Positions 16,167 through 25,381 are shown, counted from the first letter of the stretch. The stretch: 40,660 nucleotides of DNA from an uncultured Terriglobales bacterium (GCA_955652395.1 CATPBJ010000083.1:1-40660); one strand, 5' to 3'. Notes: a model not told the origin generated them from the sequence alone. A program made the numbers and translations.

Positions 16167-17492
16167 CTACAGGGTGCTCATGAAAGCCACCAGATCGGCT
16201 TTCTGGTCGTCAGTCAGCAGCATATTGAAACGCTGGTCATCGAAGTTGACCACATCGATCAAAGTCGCGGCTGAGCCGTTGTGGAAGTATGGTGGGCGTG
16301 CGGCCAGACCGCGCATGCCGGGGATCTTGACTTTGCTCATGTCGGCGCATTTGCCGGTGACCATCGCTCGTCCTGGATCGGTAGTAGCAACTTGCGTGCC
16401 GTCGTTGCACTGGATCAGGTAAGAAGGGAGATTGGGCTTCGGAGAGCCGGTTCCGATATCCATCCTATCGGGCATTGAGTCGCCACCCACGTTCGGCGTG
16501 TTGTGGCAGGTCGTGCAGGTGCCCACGATCAGCGGTTGGCCCTGAACATCGTTGAATCCTGTCACGTTGGTAATCCTCATCGGAAGAGTATTGAACAATA
16601 CTTCTCCCCGCGCGACGGACTGCTGCGCCGTGGCGTTCCGGTCGCTCACGGTGGCCCAGTTGGTGTAGAGGGTAAACGCATTGGGGTTAAACCCGCTTCC
16701 TGAGTTGATCCCCGGAGCGAAGGCCTGGGCCGAGAGAAACACCGAGCCGCCACTCCCGCCCTGCGCGGTGAGGTCACCGGCCAGATTGTCTTGCGATTGC
16801 GCGGTGAACAGCGACGTCTCGAGGTTCACAATCTGGGTCAGCTGCGCATCCGTCGGCGGAGTCGTGGGCTGGGTGTGGACCATCGTGGCGTCCTTGGCCT
16901 GGGTTTTCAGGTCGGGCTCGCGCCCGTCCCACATGATCCCATTGAGAAACTTCAGGTTGGTGGAGGGAAGCGGCCGCCGATAAAGTGCCGGCCGGCTCGC
17001 CGTAGTTTCCGGGCACTGGTAAGGATCGTTGATCGAGATGATGCTGAACTCGGCGTTCGCCGGCATCGGCAATGTCATCCGGATCAGCCCAAAATTCAGC
17101 AGTTGGCTGTAGGCCGAGCTCGCGGCGGCGAGGGTAGAGACGTCAGCGCTGGGGCAATTGGCGCCGTCCAGTGCCCGAAACACCGGATCCGTGCCCTGGG
17201 TGGACTGAAATCGCTGCTGCAGGTGCGCTGGAGTGATGCTCCATCCATCGCTGGCCACATGACAGGTGTTGCACGTCCGGGTGTTTGTCCCCAATTGGCT
17301 GAAAAAGGTACCCGAACGATCAACCTGCGTCTGGCTGAAGGTCTCAACGCTGCCGCTCGCATCCGGGGACGTTTCCCGGAATGTACCTGGGGGCGGGGTA
17401 ACGGTGGGAGGTTGGGACCCCGTACCGCCACACGCTGTGCAGCCTGACATCACCAACCCAGCCACTGCAAGTAAAGCCCGGTGTCGATTCAT
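16167..17492 (-). CDS. Di-haem cytochrome c peroxidase-like lipoprotein
   Basis: This is a 441-aa exported protein. A lipobox (VMSGC, Cys at residue 18) makes it a likely outer-membrane or periplasmic lipoprotein. Two c-type haem sites are present: C74-x2-C77-H78 and C326-x2-C329-H330. The distal Met ligand of the second haem is probably in GMRGLAARPPYFHNGS near the C-terminus, a segment characteristic of the MauG/bacterial CcpA superfamily. The protein is longer than classical CcpA because of insertions between the haem domains. It should transfer electrons to peroxide or catalyse a haem-based oxidation. No partner gene for maturation or electron donation is nearby. An AT-rich island upstream (17600-17626 on the minus strand) has TTGATT and GATAAT elements with short spacing. 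Confidence 0.85.
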   Translation of the reverse strand: MNRHRALLAVAGLVMSGCTACGGTGSQPPTVTPPPGTFRETSPDASGSVETFSQTQVDRSGTFFSQLGTNTRTCNTCHVASDGWSITPAHLQQRFQSTQGTDPVFRALDGANCPSADVSTLAAASSAYSQLLNFGLIRMTLPMPANAEFSIISINDPYQCPETTASRPALYRRPLPSTNLKFLNGIMWDGREPDLKTQAKDATMVHTQPTTPPTDAQLTQIVNLETSLFTAQSQDNLAGDLTAQGGSGGSVFLSAQAFAPGINSGSGFNPNAFTLYTNWATVSDRNATAQQSVARGEVLFNTLPMRITNVTGFNDVQGQPLIVGTCTTCHNTPNVGGDSMPDRMDIGTGSPKPNLPSYLIQCNDGTQVATTDPGRAMVTGKCADMSKVKIPGMRGLAARPPYFHNGSAATLIDVVNFDDQRFNMLLTDDQKADLVAFMSTL

Positions 17493-17790
17493 TGCTTACA
17501 TGGCCCTTTAGTTCAGACGTCAGCCCGGCAGCGAAACGGCGTTCGCTCGGCCTGGAATCTCGATTTCTCTGGAGATAAACAGCCGGGGGAGGAACTACAA
17601 ATTATCATATTCAGATCGAAAATCAAGTTGTTAAATGGTTGGGATTTCCGCGCCTTCGATGCTGTAAATGGTTGCATACCAAGTTGAAGTACGCCCGTCG
17701 TGAAGCCGAGGGCTCGCTATGTTCTTGCGTCACAGCTCTGTGTGACCGCTGCCCTTAGCAGTTTGCCCGCACCCGCTTAAACTTCCCAAA
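17493..17790. other. Divergent intergenic region
   Basis: This 298-bp gap contains an AT-rich island at about 17600-17640 that may hold the promoter of the minus-strand cytochrome gene. I see no gene or stable terminator in the rest. Confidence 0.4.
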
Positions 17791-18598
17791 ATGGAAAGAG
17801 CACGCCAAGGGCGAACTTGTCGCAGCAGGTTTCCCGATCCGGGGCTGCTGATGGCTACATTCCAGGCCTTCCCCGAGAGCCTGGCGATTGTCGCCTCCGG
17901 CTTCATTGTCTATGCCGATCCCGCGTGGCGTGGAATGTTCGAATGCCCCGATCCGTCGCAGCTTCAGGGCCGGCGCTCAAAGACTTGTCGCGAAGTTGCG
18001 CAATCGCTCGGCTTTAACACCGCCGTGGCGGATTCCGCTGCCCAGATCGGCGAACGCAAGCCCGATGCGGTCATCGTGATCGTCACCGGATACGGCACGG
18101 TGCAATCCGCAGTCCAGGCCATGAAGAACGGCGCCTATGACTACGTAACCAAGCCTTTCAGCATGGAAGAGTTGAGGCTACTGCTGGAGCAGGTGTCCGG
18201 CCACCTGAAGTTGAACACCGAAAACCGCACGCTGCGTGAGAAGATCAAGTCCGCAGCATCGTCGGTCGGGCGCCGGAGATGGAAAAGCTCTATCGCATCA
18301 TCGGCCAAGCCGCGCACAGCAGCCATCCTGTGCTCATCCTGGGCGAGAGCGGTACGGGCAAGGCGATGGTGGCACGCTCCATCCATTTCTCCGGCCCTTC
18401 CGCGACAAACCGTTTGTCCCGGTGGATTGCGGCTCGCTGGTTCCCATCCTGATCGAAAGCGAACTCAAAAGCACGATCACGGCGCTACTGCTTTCCTCCG
18501 AGCAAGTTCCTGATCTCCAAAGCGGAGCCGAAAGCAGGATGCGCACCGTCCACGAACTTGCCCAGGAAATGCGCCTCAAGCTCGAAGGTCCCATCTGA
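17791..18598 (+). pseudogene. Decayed PAS/sigma-54 response-regulator pseudogene
   Basis: The remnant has PAS-like and NtrC-like pieces spread over three frames. Frame 1 (17791 to about 18253) holds a PAS-like segment (FPESLAIVASGFIVYADPAW) and then a receiver without its N-terminal acidic residues or its phosphoacceptor Asp: KTCREVAQSLGFNTAVADSAAQ is joined directly to PDAVIVIVTGYGTVQSAVQ and YVTKPF. From about 18255 the reading moves to frame 3 with SIVGRAPEMEKLYRIIGQAA and Walker A GESGTGKA. Near 18395 a base is missing and frame 2 continues with PFRDKPFVPVDCGSLV to ESEL, after which the AAA+ core (GAFTGA, Walker B) is absent; unrelated residues run to a TGA at 18596-18598. At least two frameshifts, one internal deletion and a 3' truncation make it non-functional. 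Confidence 0.85.
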
Positions 18599-18649
18599 GG
18601 CGTTGGCGTCGGAAATCTGCATATTTCAACATCCTCAGAGTGCAACATT

Positions 18650-18679
18650 TTGCGCACCTGCTGCCTCCTCCGCTAAAAT
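18650..18679 (+). promoter_or_regulatory. Possible promoter of the GT4 gene
   Basis: TTGCGC at 18650-18655 and TAAAAT at 18674-18679 are 18 bases apart, 32 bases before the ATG at 18711. It lies just after the end of the pseudogene. Confidence 0.45.
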
Positions 18680-18710
18680 CCTTCCCGAACATCGCGCTTC
18701 CCGCACTACA

Positions 18711-19901
18711 ATGACGCAGCAGAAAGAAACGCGGGGTCGCAGTCCTTTCGCGGCCTCCCGCGCTCTCCCAGAGGACCTCGTGCACGTTTTAGTCACAGCC
18801 GACACCTTGAGTGGTACTTGGACCTACACCCGTGAGCTGGTCTCCGGCCTGGTCAGTCGAGGTTTGCGCGTAACCCTTGTGAGTTTCGGCGAAATCCCCC
18901 TGCCCCAGCAGACTTCGTGGATGGAGAACCTGCATGGCCTGGAATACCATCCCACGGCGTTTCGCCTGGACTGGATGCAGGAAGGGCAGGAAGACCTCAA
19001 AGATTCCTCGGCGTATCTCACGGCGTTGGTGAAAGAGTTAAAACCCCACGTCCTTCACCTGAACCAGTTGTGCTATGGCAGCCTGCCGGTTCCGGTGCCG
19101 CGCGTCGTGGTGGCGCATGGTGACTTGATCACCTGGTGGCGGGCAGTCCACGGGCGGGAACCCAAGCAGGATCGTTGGCTGCGATGGTATCGGGAAGTCG
19201 TCACCCGCGGCCTGGCCACGGCCAGCGTGGTAGTGGCGCCTTCGGTGTGGATGCGGGACAGCGTCCGTGACTGCTACACCCGGGCACGGCACGAAACTGT
19301 TATTTACAACGGGCGCAATCCTATCTTCTTCAACCCTTATGTGGGCAAAGATGACTCCGTGCTCGCGGTAGGCCGGTTGTTGGATGCTGGTAAGCAGATT
19401 TCGCTGTTGACCCAGCACACTCACCCTCTTCCCATCTGCATCGTAGGATCGGACGCACCGGTCCACGGTTCAGCGGCGATTCCCATACGCGCCGATGTCA
19501 AGCTTTCGATCGACACCGTCAATGTTGCGCTGAAAGGGCCACAGACCGAGGCGCAACTACGCACACTCTACAGCCGCGCCGCGATTTATGCCGCCACCTC
19601 CCGCTATGAACCGTTCGACATGGCGGCGGTCGAAGCCGCGTTCTCGCGCTGCGCCATTGTGGCGAATGACATTCCTGCCTTCCGAGAAATATGGGGTGAC
19701 GCCGCTCTTTACTTCCGTGAAAATGATGCCGCCAGCCTCGCATCAGCCATCCGCCGGCTGAGCAATCAGCGGGATTTGTGCCGCACCTACGGCAATCGCG
19801 CCTTTCAACGGGCCCGCGAGTGCTTTACCTCCAAACGCATGATCGACCAATATCTCGAGCTTTATGGAAACCTGCTGCAGACGAAGTGGGCAGCGGCGTA
19901 A
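18711..19901 (+). CDS. Glycosyltransferase family 4 (GT-B fold)
   Basis: The 396-aa product from ATG 18711 has the two Rossmann-like halves of GT-B enzymes. The N-terminal half opens with VHVLVTADTLSGTWTYTRELVSGL, the acceptor-side strand-loop-helix typical of GT4. The C-terminal donor domain carries the E-x7-E signature as E300 and E308 in YEPFDMAAVEAAFSRCAIVA, followed by IPAFREIWGDAALYF. GT4 enzymes transfer sugars from nucleotide-sugar donors with retention, for example in exopolysaccharide, trehalose or glycolipid synthesis; the acceptor is unknown. The frame is open further upstream (to 18558) but that part overlaps the pseudogene, and a promoter candidate lies between. It stands alone, with no polysaccharide gene cluster around it. 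Confidence 0.85.
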   Translation: MTQQKETRGRSPFAASRALPEDLVHVLVTADTLSGTWTYTRELVSGLVSRGLRVTLVSFGEIPLPQQTSWMENLHGLEYHPTAFRLDWMQEGQEDLKDSSAYLTALVKELKPHVLHLNQLCYGSLPVPVPRVVVAHGDLITWWRAVHGREPKQDRWLRWYREVVTRGLATASVVVAPSVWMRDSVRDCYTRARHETVIYNGRNPIFFNPYVGKDDSVLAVGRLLDAGKQISLLTQHTHPLPICIVGSDAPVHGSAAIPIRADVKLSIDTVNVALKGPQTEAQLRTLYSRAAIYAATSRYEPFDMAAVEAAFSRCAIVANDIPAFREIWGDAALYFRENDAASLASAIRRLSNQRDLCRTYGNRAFQRARECFTSKRMIDQYLELYGNLLQTKWAAA

Positions 19902-19908
19902 AAAGCGG

Positions 19909-19990
19909 TCAGCTCTCAGCTTTCAGCCCTTAGTTTCAGTTTGCTTGCAATGGTTTTTGCAGAAAGCTGATAGCTGAGAGCTGAAAGCTG
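19909..19990. repeat. AGCTGA-type inverted repeat
   Basis: TCAGCTCTCAGCTTTCAGC (19909-19927) and GCTGATAGCTGAGAGCTGA (19966-19984) are inverted copies matching at 18 of 19 positions, separated by 38 bases. The element begins 8 bases after the GT4 stop codon. The same AGCTGA-based family recurs at 23690-23806. Confidence 0.75.
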
Positions 19991-20038
19991 CTTTCGAAGC
20001 TGCTATCTTCTTACCTGTACTCAAAACAGGGAGGGTTC

Positions 20039-20275
20039 ATGGCCGCAGTCAAAATCACCGTTCGCAAGAACGGCCCGTATCGAGTCGAAGACCCCGAGGG
20101 TTCGATCGAACTGGTCGACGCCGACGGCAACAAGTATGACCTGACCGGCAAGCCGGCATTTTCTCTTTGCCGTTGTGGTGGATCGGTGACCAAACCATTT
20201 TGCGACGGCACCCACAGTCGTATCGGGTTCCAGGGAGCGGAATCGGCGGTGAAAAAGGCGGAGAGCAGCAGCTGA
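20039..20275 (+). CDS. CDGSH iron-sulfur domain protein
   Basis: The 78-aa cytoplasmic protein carries the complete CDGSH/mitoNEET-type signature C44-x-C46-x2-S-x3-P-x-C55-D-G-T-H59, which binds a redox-active 2Fe-2S cluster through three Cys and one His. The first 40 residues form the beta strands that precede the cluster in this family (KITVRKNGPYRVEDPE). It is the short soluble form without a membrane anchor. The ATG follows GGGAGGG. Members act in electron transfer or cluster delivery, but the specific partner is unknown. The next gene on the same strand is a Tat-exported flavoenzyme, with a 136-bp gap holding a strong hairpin, so a functional link is possible but not shown. Confidence 0.92.
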   Translation: MAAVKITVRKNGPYRVEDPEGSIELVDADGNKYDLTGKPAFSLCRCGGSVTKPFCDGTHSRIGFQGAESAVKKAESSS

Positions 20276-20307
20276 ACCGCGAACTTCCCCCCGAACATAA
20301 ACAGTCT

Positions 20308-20350
20308 TGGCGTGCAGTGACGGGGCGCTTTCGCTTTCGCCCCCACGCCA
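20308..20350 (+). other. Stable hairpin between CDGSH and flavoenzyme genes
   Basis: Outer stem TGGCGTG (20308-20314) pairs with CACGCCA (20344-20350); after a 7-base bulge, inner stem GGGGCG (20322-20327) pairs with CGCCCC (20338-20343) around a 10-base loop. No T-run follows, so it may attenuate or stabilise mRNA rather than terminate. Confidence 0.6.
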
Positions 20351-20411
20351 GTGTTTCTCCGGTCTTCTGTGGGGAACTGTGTTTGCGGCATCAAACCCTT
20401 GAGGATCCCCT

Positions 20412-22367
20412 GTGAACGACGGGAAAGGTCGAGCGTTAGGGATGGATCGCGCCATCACCCGGCGTGATTTCCTGAACGGAGTTGCACTCACGGCCGGTGT
20501 GGCAATGCTTTCTCCTGGCTTCCTTGCCACCGCGGATATGAGGGCCGGAGAGCAGTCATCCGACTACTATCCGCCAGCCCTGACCGGACTTCGCGGCAGC
20601 CATCCCGGATCGTTTGACGCGGCCCATAGCCTGCGCGACGGTACCTTCTGGGACCAGGCCGGAACGCCGGCTGACACTGGAGAATCCTACGATCTGCTCG
20701 TGGTGGGCGGCGGCATCAGCGGACTCTCCGCCGCGCACTTCTTTCGCAAGATTGCGGGACCGAAGGCCCGCATCCTGGTTCTCGACAACCACGACGATTT
20801 CGGCGGACACGCCAAGCGCAACGAGTTCCACTCCGGCCAGCGGACTATGCTGGGCTTTGGTGGGACATTTTCCATCGAGAGCCCGGCCCCGTACAGCACG
20901 GTCGCCAAAGGCCTGATTCGCGAACTGGGAATTGACGTTGCTTCGTATCCCAAATACGTAAACGAAGACTTGTACCGCTCCCTCGGCCTGTATCCGAAAA
21001 TCTTTTTTGATAAGGAAACGTTCGGCGCGGATCGGCTGGTAATCAATCCCATGACTCACGTTTCTGGAGAGAGCCAAGACGCTTCGATAGGAGCCGGTGC
21101 GCTCGAGAGATTTCTGAAAGAGGCGCCATTTTCTCAACAAGCCAGGAAGGACTACGAACGTCTTGTCACCGAGAAGAAGGACTATCTGCCCGGCCTGAGT
21201 TCCGACGAGAAAAAAGCTCGCCTCGCCCGGATGAGCTACAACAGCTTCTTGACGGACGTCGTAAAAGTCAGCCCTGAAGTGGTCAAACTGCTTCAGGCGA
21301 GGCCCCAACCTTCCTTCGGCATCGGATATGACGCCGTCTCCGCGCAGGACGCGTGGGGCGGGGGCGAGCCTGGATTCGCCGGGATGAATCTCGATCCGGC
21401 TCCGGGCAAGGGGATGAACCGCGATGCCATCCCTAACGAAGAAGCCGAGAAATACTTTTTCCACTTCCCCGACGGCAACGCTTCCATCGCGCGGTTGCTG
21501 GTGCGCAAGCTGATTCCGCAGGCCATTCCGGGGCACTCCGCCAAGGACGTGGTCAAGGCCCGAGCGAACTATGCCGCGCTCGATCAGGATAAATCTGCCG
21601 TCCGCATCCGCTTGAACAGCACCGCCGTCCGAGTCAAGCATCAGGGAGATCCCGCCAGCGCCCAGGGACTCGAAATTGCCTACGCGCGCGGCGGGAAAGT
21701 GCATACGGTGCGGGCCGCGCATTGCATTCTTGCGTGCTGGCACGTGGTCATTCCCCACATCTGCGAGCAACTACCGGACAAGCAGAAAGAGGCGCTGTCG
21801 TCGGCAGCCAAGGTCCCCCTGCTGTACACCAACGTCGCCATCCGGAACTGGAAGGCTTTCCAGAAGCTGGGCGTAAGCTCTATCTATGCCCCATCAGCCT
21901 ACCACTCGCACATGAACCTGGATGTACCTGTAAGCATCGGCGGCTACGAATGCTCGCGCAAACCGGAGGAACCCATCGTTGTCCACATGATGAAGACGCC
22001 CTGCAAGCCCGGCCGCCCGGCGCGCGACCAGCACCTTCTGGGTCGGGTGGAACTCTTCACCACGACGTTTGAAACCATGGAACGAAACATCCGCGAGCAG
22101 ATGGCTAGGGTGGTGGGGCCGGGAGGTTTCGATCCGGCGAACGACATCACGGCCATCACGGTGAATCGCTGGCCTCACGGCTACGCCTACGAGTACAACT
22201 CCCTCTGGGACAAATTCTGGCTGGAAGGTGGAGAGACGCCCTGCGAAATGGCCCGCAAGCCCTTTGGAAGGATCGCAATTGCCAATGCCGACGCCGGCGC
22301 CTACGCCTACACGGATTGCGCGATCGATCACGCCTATCGAGCAGTAGCAGAGATCATGAAAAGCTAA
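20412..22367 (+). CDS. Tat-exported FAD-dependent oxidoreductase (spermidine dehydrogenase-like)
   Basis: The 651-aa product begins at GTG 20412 (GAGG seven bases upstream); an ATG at 20442 is an alternative. The N-terminus carries a twin-arginine signal, ITRRDFLNGVALTAGVAML, so the folded flavoprotein is exported. The FAD-binding Rossmann motif YDLLVVGGGISGLSAA starts near residue 94, followed by VLDNHDDFGGHAKRNEF, a pattern of the amine-oxidase/NAD(P)-binding-8 group. The segment YYPPALTGLRGSHPGSFD ahead of it, together with the RRDFLNG signal, recalls the periplasmic spermidine dehydrogenase type of Proteobacteria. That would oxidise a polyamine or another amine and feed electrons to a quinone or cytochrome. 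This substrate assignment is an inference from resemblance and not a signature match. Confidence 0.75.
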   Translation: MNDGKGRALGMDRAITRRDFLNGVALTAGVAMLSPGFLATADMRAGEQSSDYYPPALTGLRGSHPGSFDAAHSLRDGTFWDQAGTPADTGESYDLLVVGGGISGLSAAHFFRKIAGPKARILVLDNHDDFGGHAKRNEFHSGQRTMLGFGGTFSIESPAPYSTVAKGLIRELGIDVASYPKYVNEDLYRSLGLYPKIFFDKETFGADRLVINPMTHVSGESQDASIGAGALERFLKEAPFSQQARKDYERLVTEKKDYLPGLSSDEKKARLARMSYNSFLTDVVKVSPEVVKLLQARPQPSFGIGYDAVSAQDAWGGGEPGFAGMNLDPAPGKGMNRDAIPNEEAEKYFFHFPDGNASIARLLVRKLIPQAIPGHSAKDVVKARANYAALDQDKSAVRIRLNSTAVRVKHQGDPASAQGLEIAYARGGKVHTVRAAHCILACWHVVIPHICEQLPDKQKEALSSAAKVPLLYTNVAIRNWKAFQKLGVSSIYAPSAYHSHMNLDVPVSIGGYECSRKPEEPIVVHMMKTPCKPGRPARDQHLLGRVELFTTTFETMERNIREQMARVVGPGGFDPANDITAITVNRWPHGYAYEYNSLWDKFWLEGGETPCEMARKPFGRIAIANADAGAYAYTDCAIDHAYRAVAEIMKS

Positions 22368-22368
22368 A

Positions 22369-22412
22369 CAATCCAAAACTGAGATCCGAGAACTGACCAC
22401 TGGTAACTGGTG
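22369..22412. repeat. AACTGA-type degenerate repeat
   Basis: A short run of imperfect AACTGAGATCCGAGAACTGA-like units lies in the gap between the convergent flavoenzyme and VWA genes. It resembles 6667-6728. Confidence 0.4.
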
Positions 22413-22442
22413 TTGAATCGACTGAGTCTCCAAATCGTAGCG

Positions 22443-23678
22443 TCAGTGAATGGTCTTGGTCTTCCGCGACATGTAGTCCATCAGTAGATATTGCCCGAGC
22501 GTGTAGGGCGTCGTGAAGTAGGCCTTCCCGCGGCACATCTCGGTCACTTTCTGCACGAACTGCACCAGTCCATAGTCCGACGCCAGCATGAAGGTGTTAA
22601 TCATGACTCCCGCCCGCTTGCACTTGGAAACTTCCTCCAGCGTCTGGCTTACTACCATGGGATCAAGGCCAAAGGCGTTCTTGTAGATGCGCCCATCTTC
22701 GAGCGTTAGCGCGGAAGGCTTGCCGTCGGTAATCATGACAATCTGCTTCATGTCCTTGCGCTGCCGCTGCAGGACACGCTGCGCCAGCCGCAGACCCTCG
22801 CGCGTGTTGGTATAGTATGGGCCGACTTTCACACGCGCCAATTGTGAGAGCGGGACTTCTTCCGCTGAATCATGAAACAGAACCAGGGAAAGGGAGTCGC
22901 CCGGATACTGGGTCCGGATCAGGTGCGAAAGCGCCAACGCAACTTTCTTCGCCGGGGTGAAACGGTCCTCGCCATAGAGAATCATCGAGTGGGAGCAATC
23001 GAGCATAAGTACCGTCGCGCAGGAAGACTGGTACTCGCACTGGTGTACCTGCAGGTCGGAATACTCGATGTTCAGAGGCAGCTTCAAGCCTTCGCGCTGG
23101 ATCGCACTGGAGAGCGTGGCCGTAATGTCCAGGTTGAGCGTGTCTCCGAATTCGTAGGGCCGAGATGCGCCACTGGCTTCGATGCCGGTGGCCAGGTCAC
23201 GGGTGTCATGGCGGCCGAAGCTGGATTTTCCCAGCGATCCCATGAGATCGCGAAGCGTCTTGAAGCCGAGAAAGTCCAGGCTCTTGTCGGTGATTTCAAA
23301 TTTAGCCCGCTGCCCTTCACCGGTTCGCCCGCCGATACTTGATTGCTGCGAAGGGTCGCGCGGTTCATCGACGCTGATGTAGTCTTCCTGCTCCATGCGT
23401 TCGATCAGTTGCTCGATAAGTTCGTCAAGAGTTCCGTCCATCTGCATCTGGCGCAAGCGTTCCTGCATTTCTTCGTCGAGAAAATTTCCATCGAGCAATG
23501 CCTGTTCGATGGCGCGGCGCAGATCGTCGAGGGTTTGCTCGCCCTCGGGCATGTCGTAGAACATGTAATTCTGAAAGCCGCTCTGCAACAGGTAGTCAGA
23601 GAGCGCGCTCAGCAGGTCTTCCATACTCATTGCGCCGGCCGGGTCGGCAACGTACTTGCTGTAGCGAACGCGTTTCAT
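22443..23678 (-). CDS. VWA-domain protein, partner of ChlI-like AAA+ ATPase
   Basis: The 411-aa cytoplasmic protein has an acidic helical N-terminal half (to about residue 120), a middle linker, and a C-terminal von Willebrand A domain. The metal-ion-dependent adhesion site is complete: D227-x-S229-x-S231 in LMLDCSHSM, a Thr near 292 and D318 in [10 protein letters not shown]. The gene lies 128 bp downstream of a ChlI-like ATPase on the same strand. Pairs of a MoxR/ChlI-type AAA+ ATPase and a VWA protein remodel or insert cofactors into target proteins (as in magnesium chelatase BchI/BchD, CbbQ/CbbO or RavA/ViaA). No chelatase H subunit or cofactor pathway is next to it, so the client is unknown. 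Confidence 0.88.
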   Translation of the reverse strand: MKRVRYSKYVADPAGAMSMEDLLSALSDYLLQSGFQNYMFYDMPEGEQTLDDLRRAIEQALLDGNFLDEEMQERLRQMQMDGTLDELIEQLIERMEQEDYISVDEPRDPSQQSSIGGRTGEGQRAKFEITDKSLDFLGFKTLRDLMGSLGKSSFGRHDTRDLATGIEASGASRPYEFGDTLNLDITATLSSAIQREGLKLPLNIEYSDLQVHQCEYQSSCATVLMLDCSHSMILYGEDRFTPAKKVALALSHLIRTQYPGDSLSLVLFHDSAEEVPLSQLARVKVGPYYTNTREGLRLAQRVLQRQRKDMKQIVMITDGKPSALTLEDGRIYKNAFGLDPMVVSQTLEEVSKCKRAGVMINTFMLASDYGLVQFVQKVTEMCRGKAYFTTPYTLGQYLLMDYMSRKTKTIH

Positions 23679-23689
23679 AAGAAAAGCCG

Positions 23690-23806
23690 TCAGCCTTCAG
23701 CCCTCAGGAAAATCCGCGAGAACTGCTTCAATTTGCTGCTCTTGCATCGGCACGAAACTCGGGAACGGAGTGCGTTTGCTGATGGCTGACAGCTGATGGC
23801 TGACAG
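23690..23806. repeat. AGCTGA-type inverted repeat between AAA+ and VWA genes
   Basis: GTCAGCCTTCAGC near 23690-23702 is inverted against two tandem copies of GCTGATGGCTGAC near 23778-23803, each matching at 12 of 13 positions. The element fills most of the gap and relates to the repeat at 19909-19984. Confidence 0.65.
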
Positions 23807-25294
23807 CTAGTTATACGGCCTGCGGCCCCGGTAAGGCAGATCCTCCCGCTCGAAGGGCTTTTCAGTCTGCTTGGGTTGCTTCTCTCCGGCGGTGAAGACG
23901 CGTTCCTCATTCCGGCCAATACGCTTGTGCGCGTGCAGGCCTTCGAGAATAAACTCGGCCGCCGAAACCTGTACTTCCGGACTGTCCTTGGGGCCGACGC
24001 CAACCTTGACCGTTTTTTCCATCAATCCCTGAATGCCTCGCAACGATGGCAAGGCTTCGGCAGCGCTGGCGGTCTCAGCCAGCTGAATCTCGCCGCCCAG
24101 ATCAAACCACTGCACGATTTGCTGCATGTCCACGCCCTTGAAATACGCGTCATGCGTTTTCGCCACCGCCGCTCGAATCAGTTCGCGACTGACGTGGTCG
24201 GCGCCCTTCATCTCGCCTTCGTATTCCAGCTCCAGCTTGCCGGTGATTGCGGGCATGGCGGCGTAAACGTCGGCAATGCGCGGCACCACCAGGGCTTCTT
24301 CCTGGTGGATGGCCCGGCGCTCGGCATTCGATATCACATTCTCCATGGCCGAAATGGGCAGGCGCTGGCTCACCCCCGAGCGCTTGTCAATCTTCTTGTC
24401 TTCGCGGGCGGCGAAAGCGATGCGCTCGATCACCTCTTGCACATATTTCGGCAAATGCAGTTTGTGACCGTTGCGCTGCGTCCATGATTCCTGGGCCGTG
24501 ATGGTGATGCCCTCTTCGACAGTGGCAGGGTAGTGGGTTCGGATTTCCGAGCCGATGCGGTCTTTCAACGGCGTGATGATCTTGCCACGCGCCGTGTAGT
24601 CCTCCGGGTTGGCGCTGAACACCAGCGCGAGATCGAGCGGCAGGCGAATGGGATATCCCTTAATTTGCACGTCGCCTTCCTGCATGATGTTGAATAGGCC
24701 CACCTGAATTTTTCCCGCCAGGTCCGGCAGTTCGTTGATGGCGAAGATGCCATGATTGGCCCGAGGCAACAGTCCATAATGCACTGTGTACTCGCTGCTC
24801 AGTTGGTGTCCGCCGCGTGCTGCTTTTATGGGGTCGATATCGCCGATCAGGTCAGCGATGGTGACGTCGGGCGTGGCAAGTTTTTCCACGTAACGCTGTT
24901 CCGGCGTAAGGTACGCAATCGGGGTGTGGTCGCCGAGCTCCGCGATCTCTTCCTGACAGCGACGGCAAATCGGAGCGTACGGATTGTCATGAATCTCGCA
25001 ACCGGCGACGTAGGGGGTCTGGGGGTCGAGCAACGAGGTCAGGGCGCGCAGGATTCGGCTCTTGGCCTGGCCGCGCAGTCCGAGCAGGATGAAATTGTGA
25101 CGCGAGAGAATTGCGTTCACGATCTGGGGCACGACCGTGTCGTCATATCCGACGATGCCGGGAAAAATTGCGCCGCCCTGACGCAGTTTCACGATCAGGT
25201 TGTCGCGCATTTCGTCCTTCACGCGCCGGGAACTCAGCTGCGGTTCGCTAAATGGACCTTGGCGCAATTCGCCGAGCGTCCGCGGCAGACTCAT
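23807..25294 (-). CDS. ChlI/MoxR-like AAA+ ATPase
   Basis: The 495-aa ATPase has a Walker A in the degenerate form G72-LRGQAKS79 and a Walker B reading GIFAINELPDL, where N187-E188 replaces the usual D-E. A sensor-1-like SANPEDYTARG and an arginine-finger region (TPLKDRIGSEIRTHYP) follow, as in the magnesium-chelatase ChlI clade. Between Walker A and Walker B lies an insertion with C99-x2-H102-x7-C110-x2-C113, a possible zinc-binding knuckle. The last 80 residues are a basic/acidic tail. It is the upstream partner of the VWA protein and probably powers it. The ATG is preceded by GGGGG at a reasonable distance. No cofactor-synthesis gene is close. Confidence 0.85.
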   Translation of the reverse strand: MSLPRTLGELRQGPFSEPQLSSRRVKDEMRDNLIVKLRQGGAIFPGIVGYDDTVVPQIVNAILSRHNFILLGLRGQAKSRILRALTSLLDPQTPYVAGCEIHDNPYAPICRRCQEEIAELGDHTPIAYLTPEQRYVEKLATPDVTIADLIGDIDPIKAARGGHQLSSEYTVHYGLLPRANHGIFAINELPDLAGKIQVGLFNIMQEGDVQIKGYPIRLPLDLALVFSANPEDYTARGKIITPLKDRIGSEIRTHYPATVEEGITITAQESWTQRNGHKLHLPKYVQEVIERIAFAAREDKKIDKRSGVSQRLPISAMENVISNAERRAIHQEEALVVPRIADVYAAMPAITGKLELEYEGEMKGADHVSRELIRAAVAKTHDAYFKGVDMQQIVQWFDLGGEIQLAETASAAEALPSLRGIQGLMEKTVKVGVGPKDSPEVQVSAAEFILEGLHAHKRIGRNEERVFTAGEKQPKQTEKPFEREDLPYRGRRPYN

Positions 25295-25381
25295 AATCGG
25301 AAACCCCCAGTGAAAACCGTTTCTGCTCCGATTATACGCCGCTGACGAAGGGCTCAGAGCCGATTGCCCATCTCGCGGACT

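Noticed and set aside
20556-21770. 404-codon minus-strand frame opposite the Tat flavoenzyme
   Set aside because: Antisense shadow; the plus strand has signal, FAD motif and ribosome-binding site.
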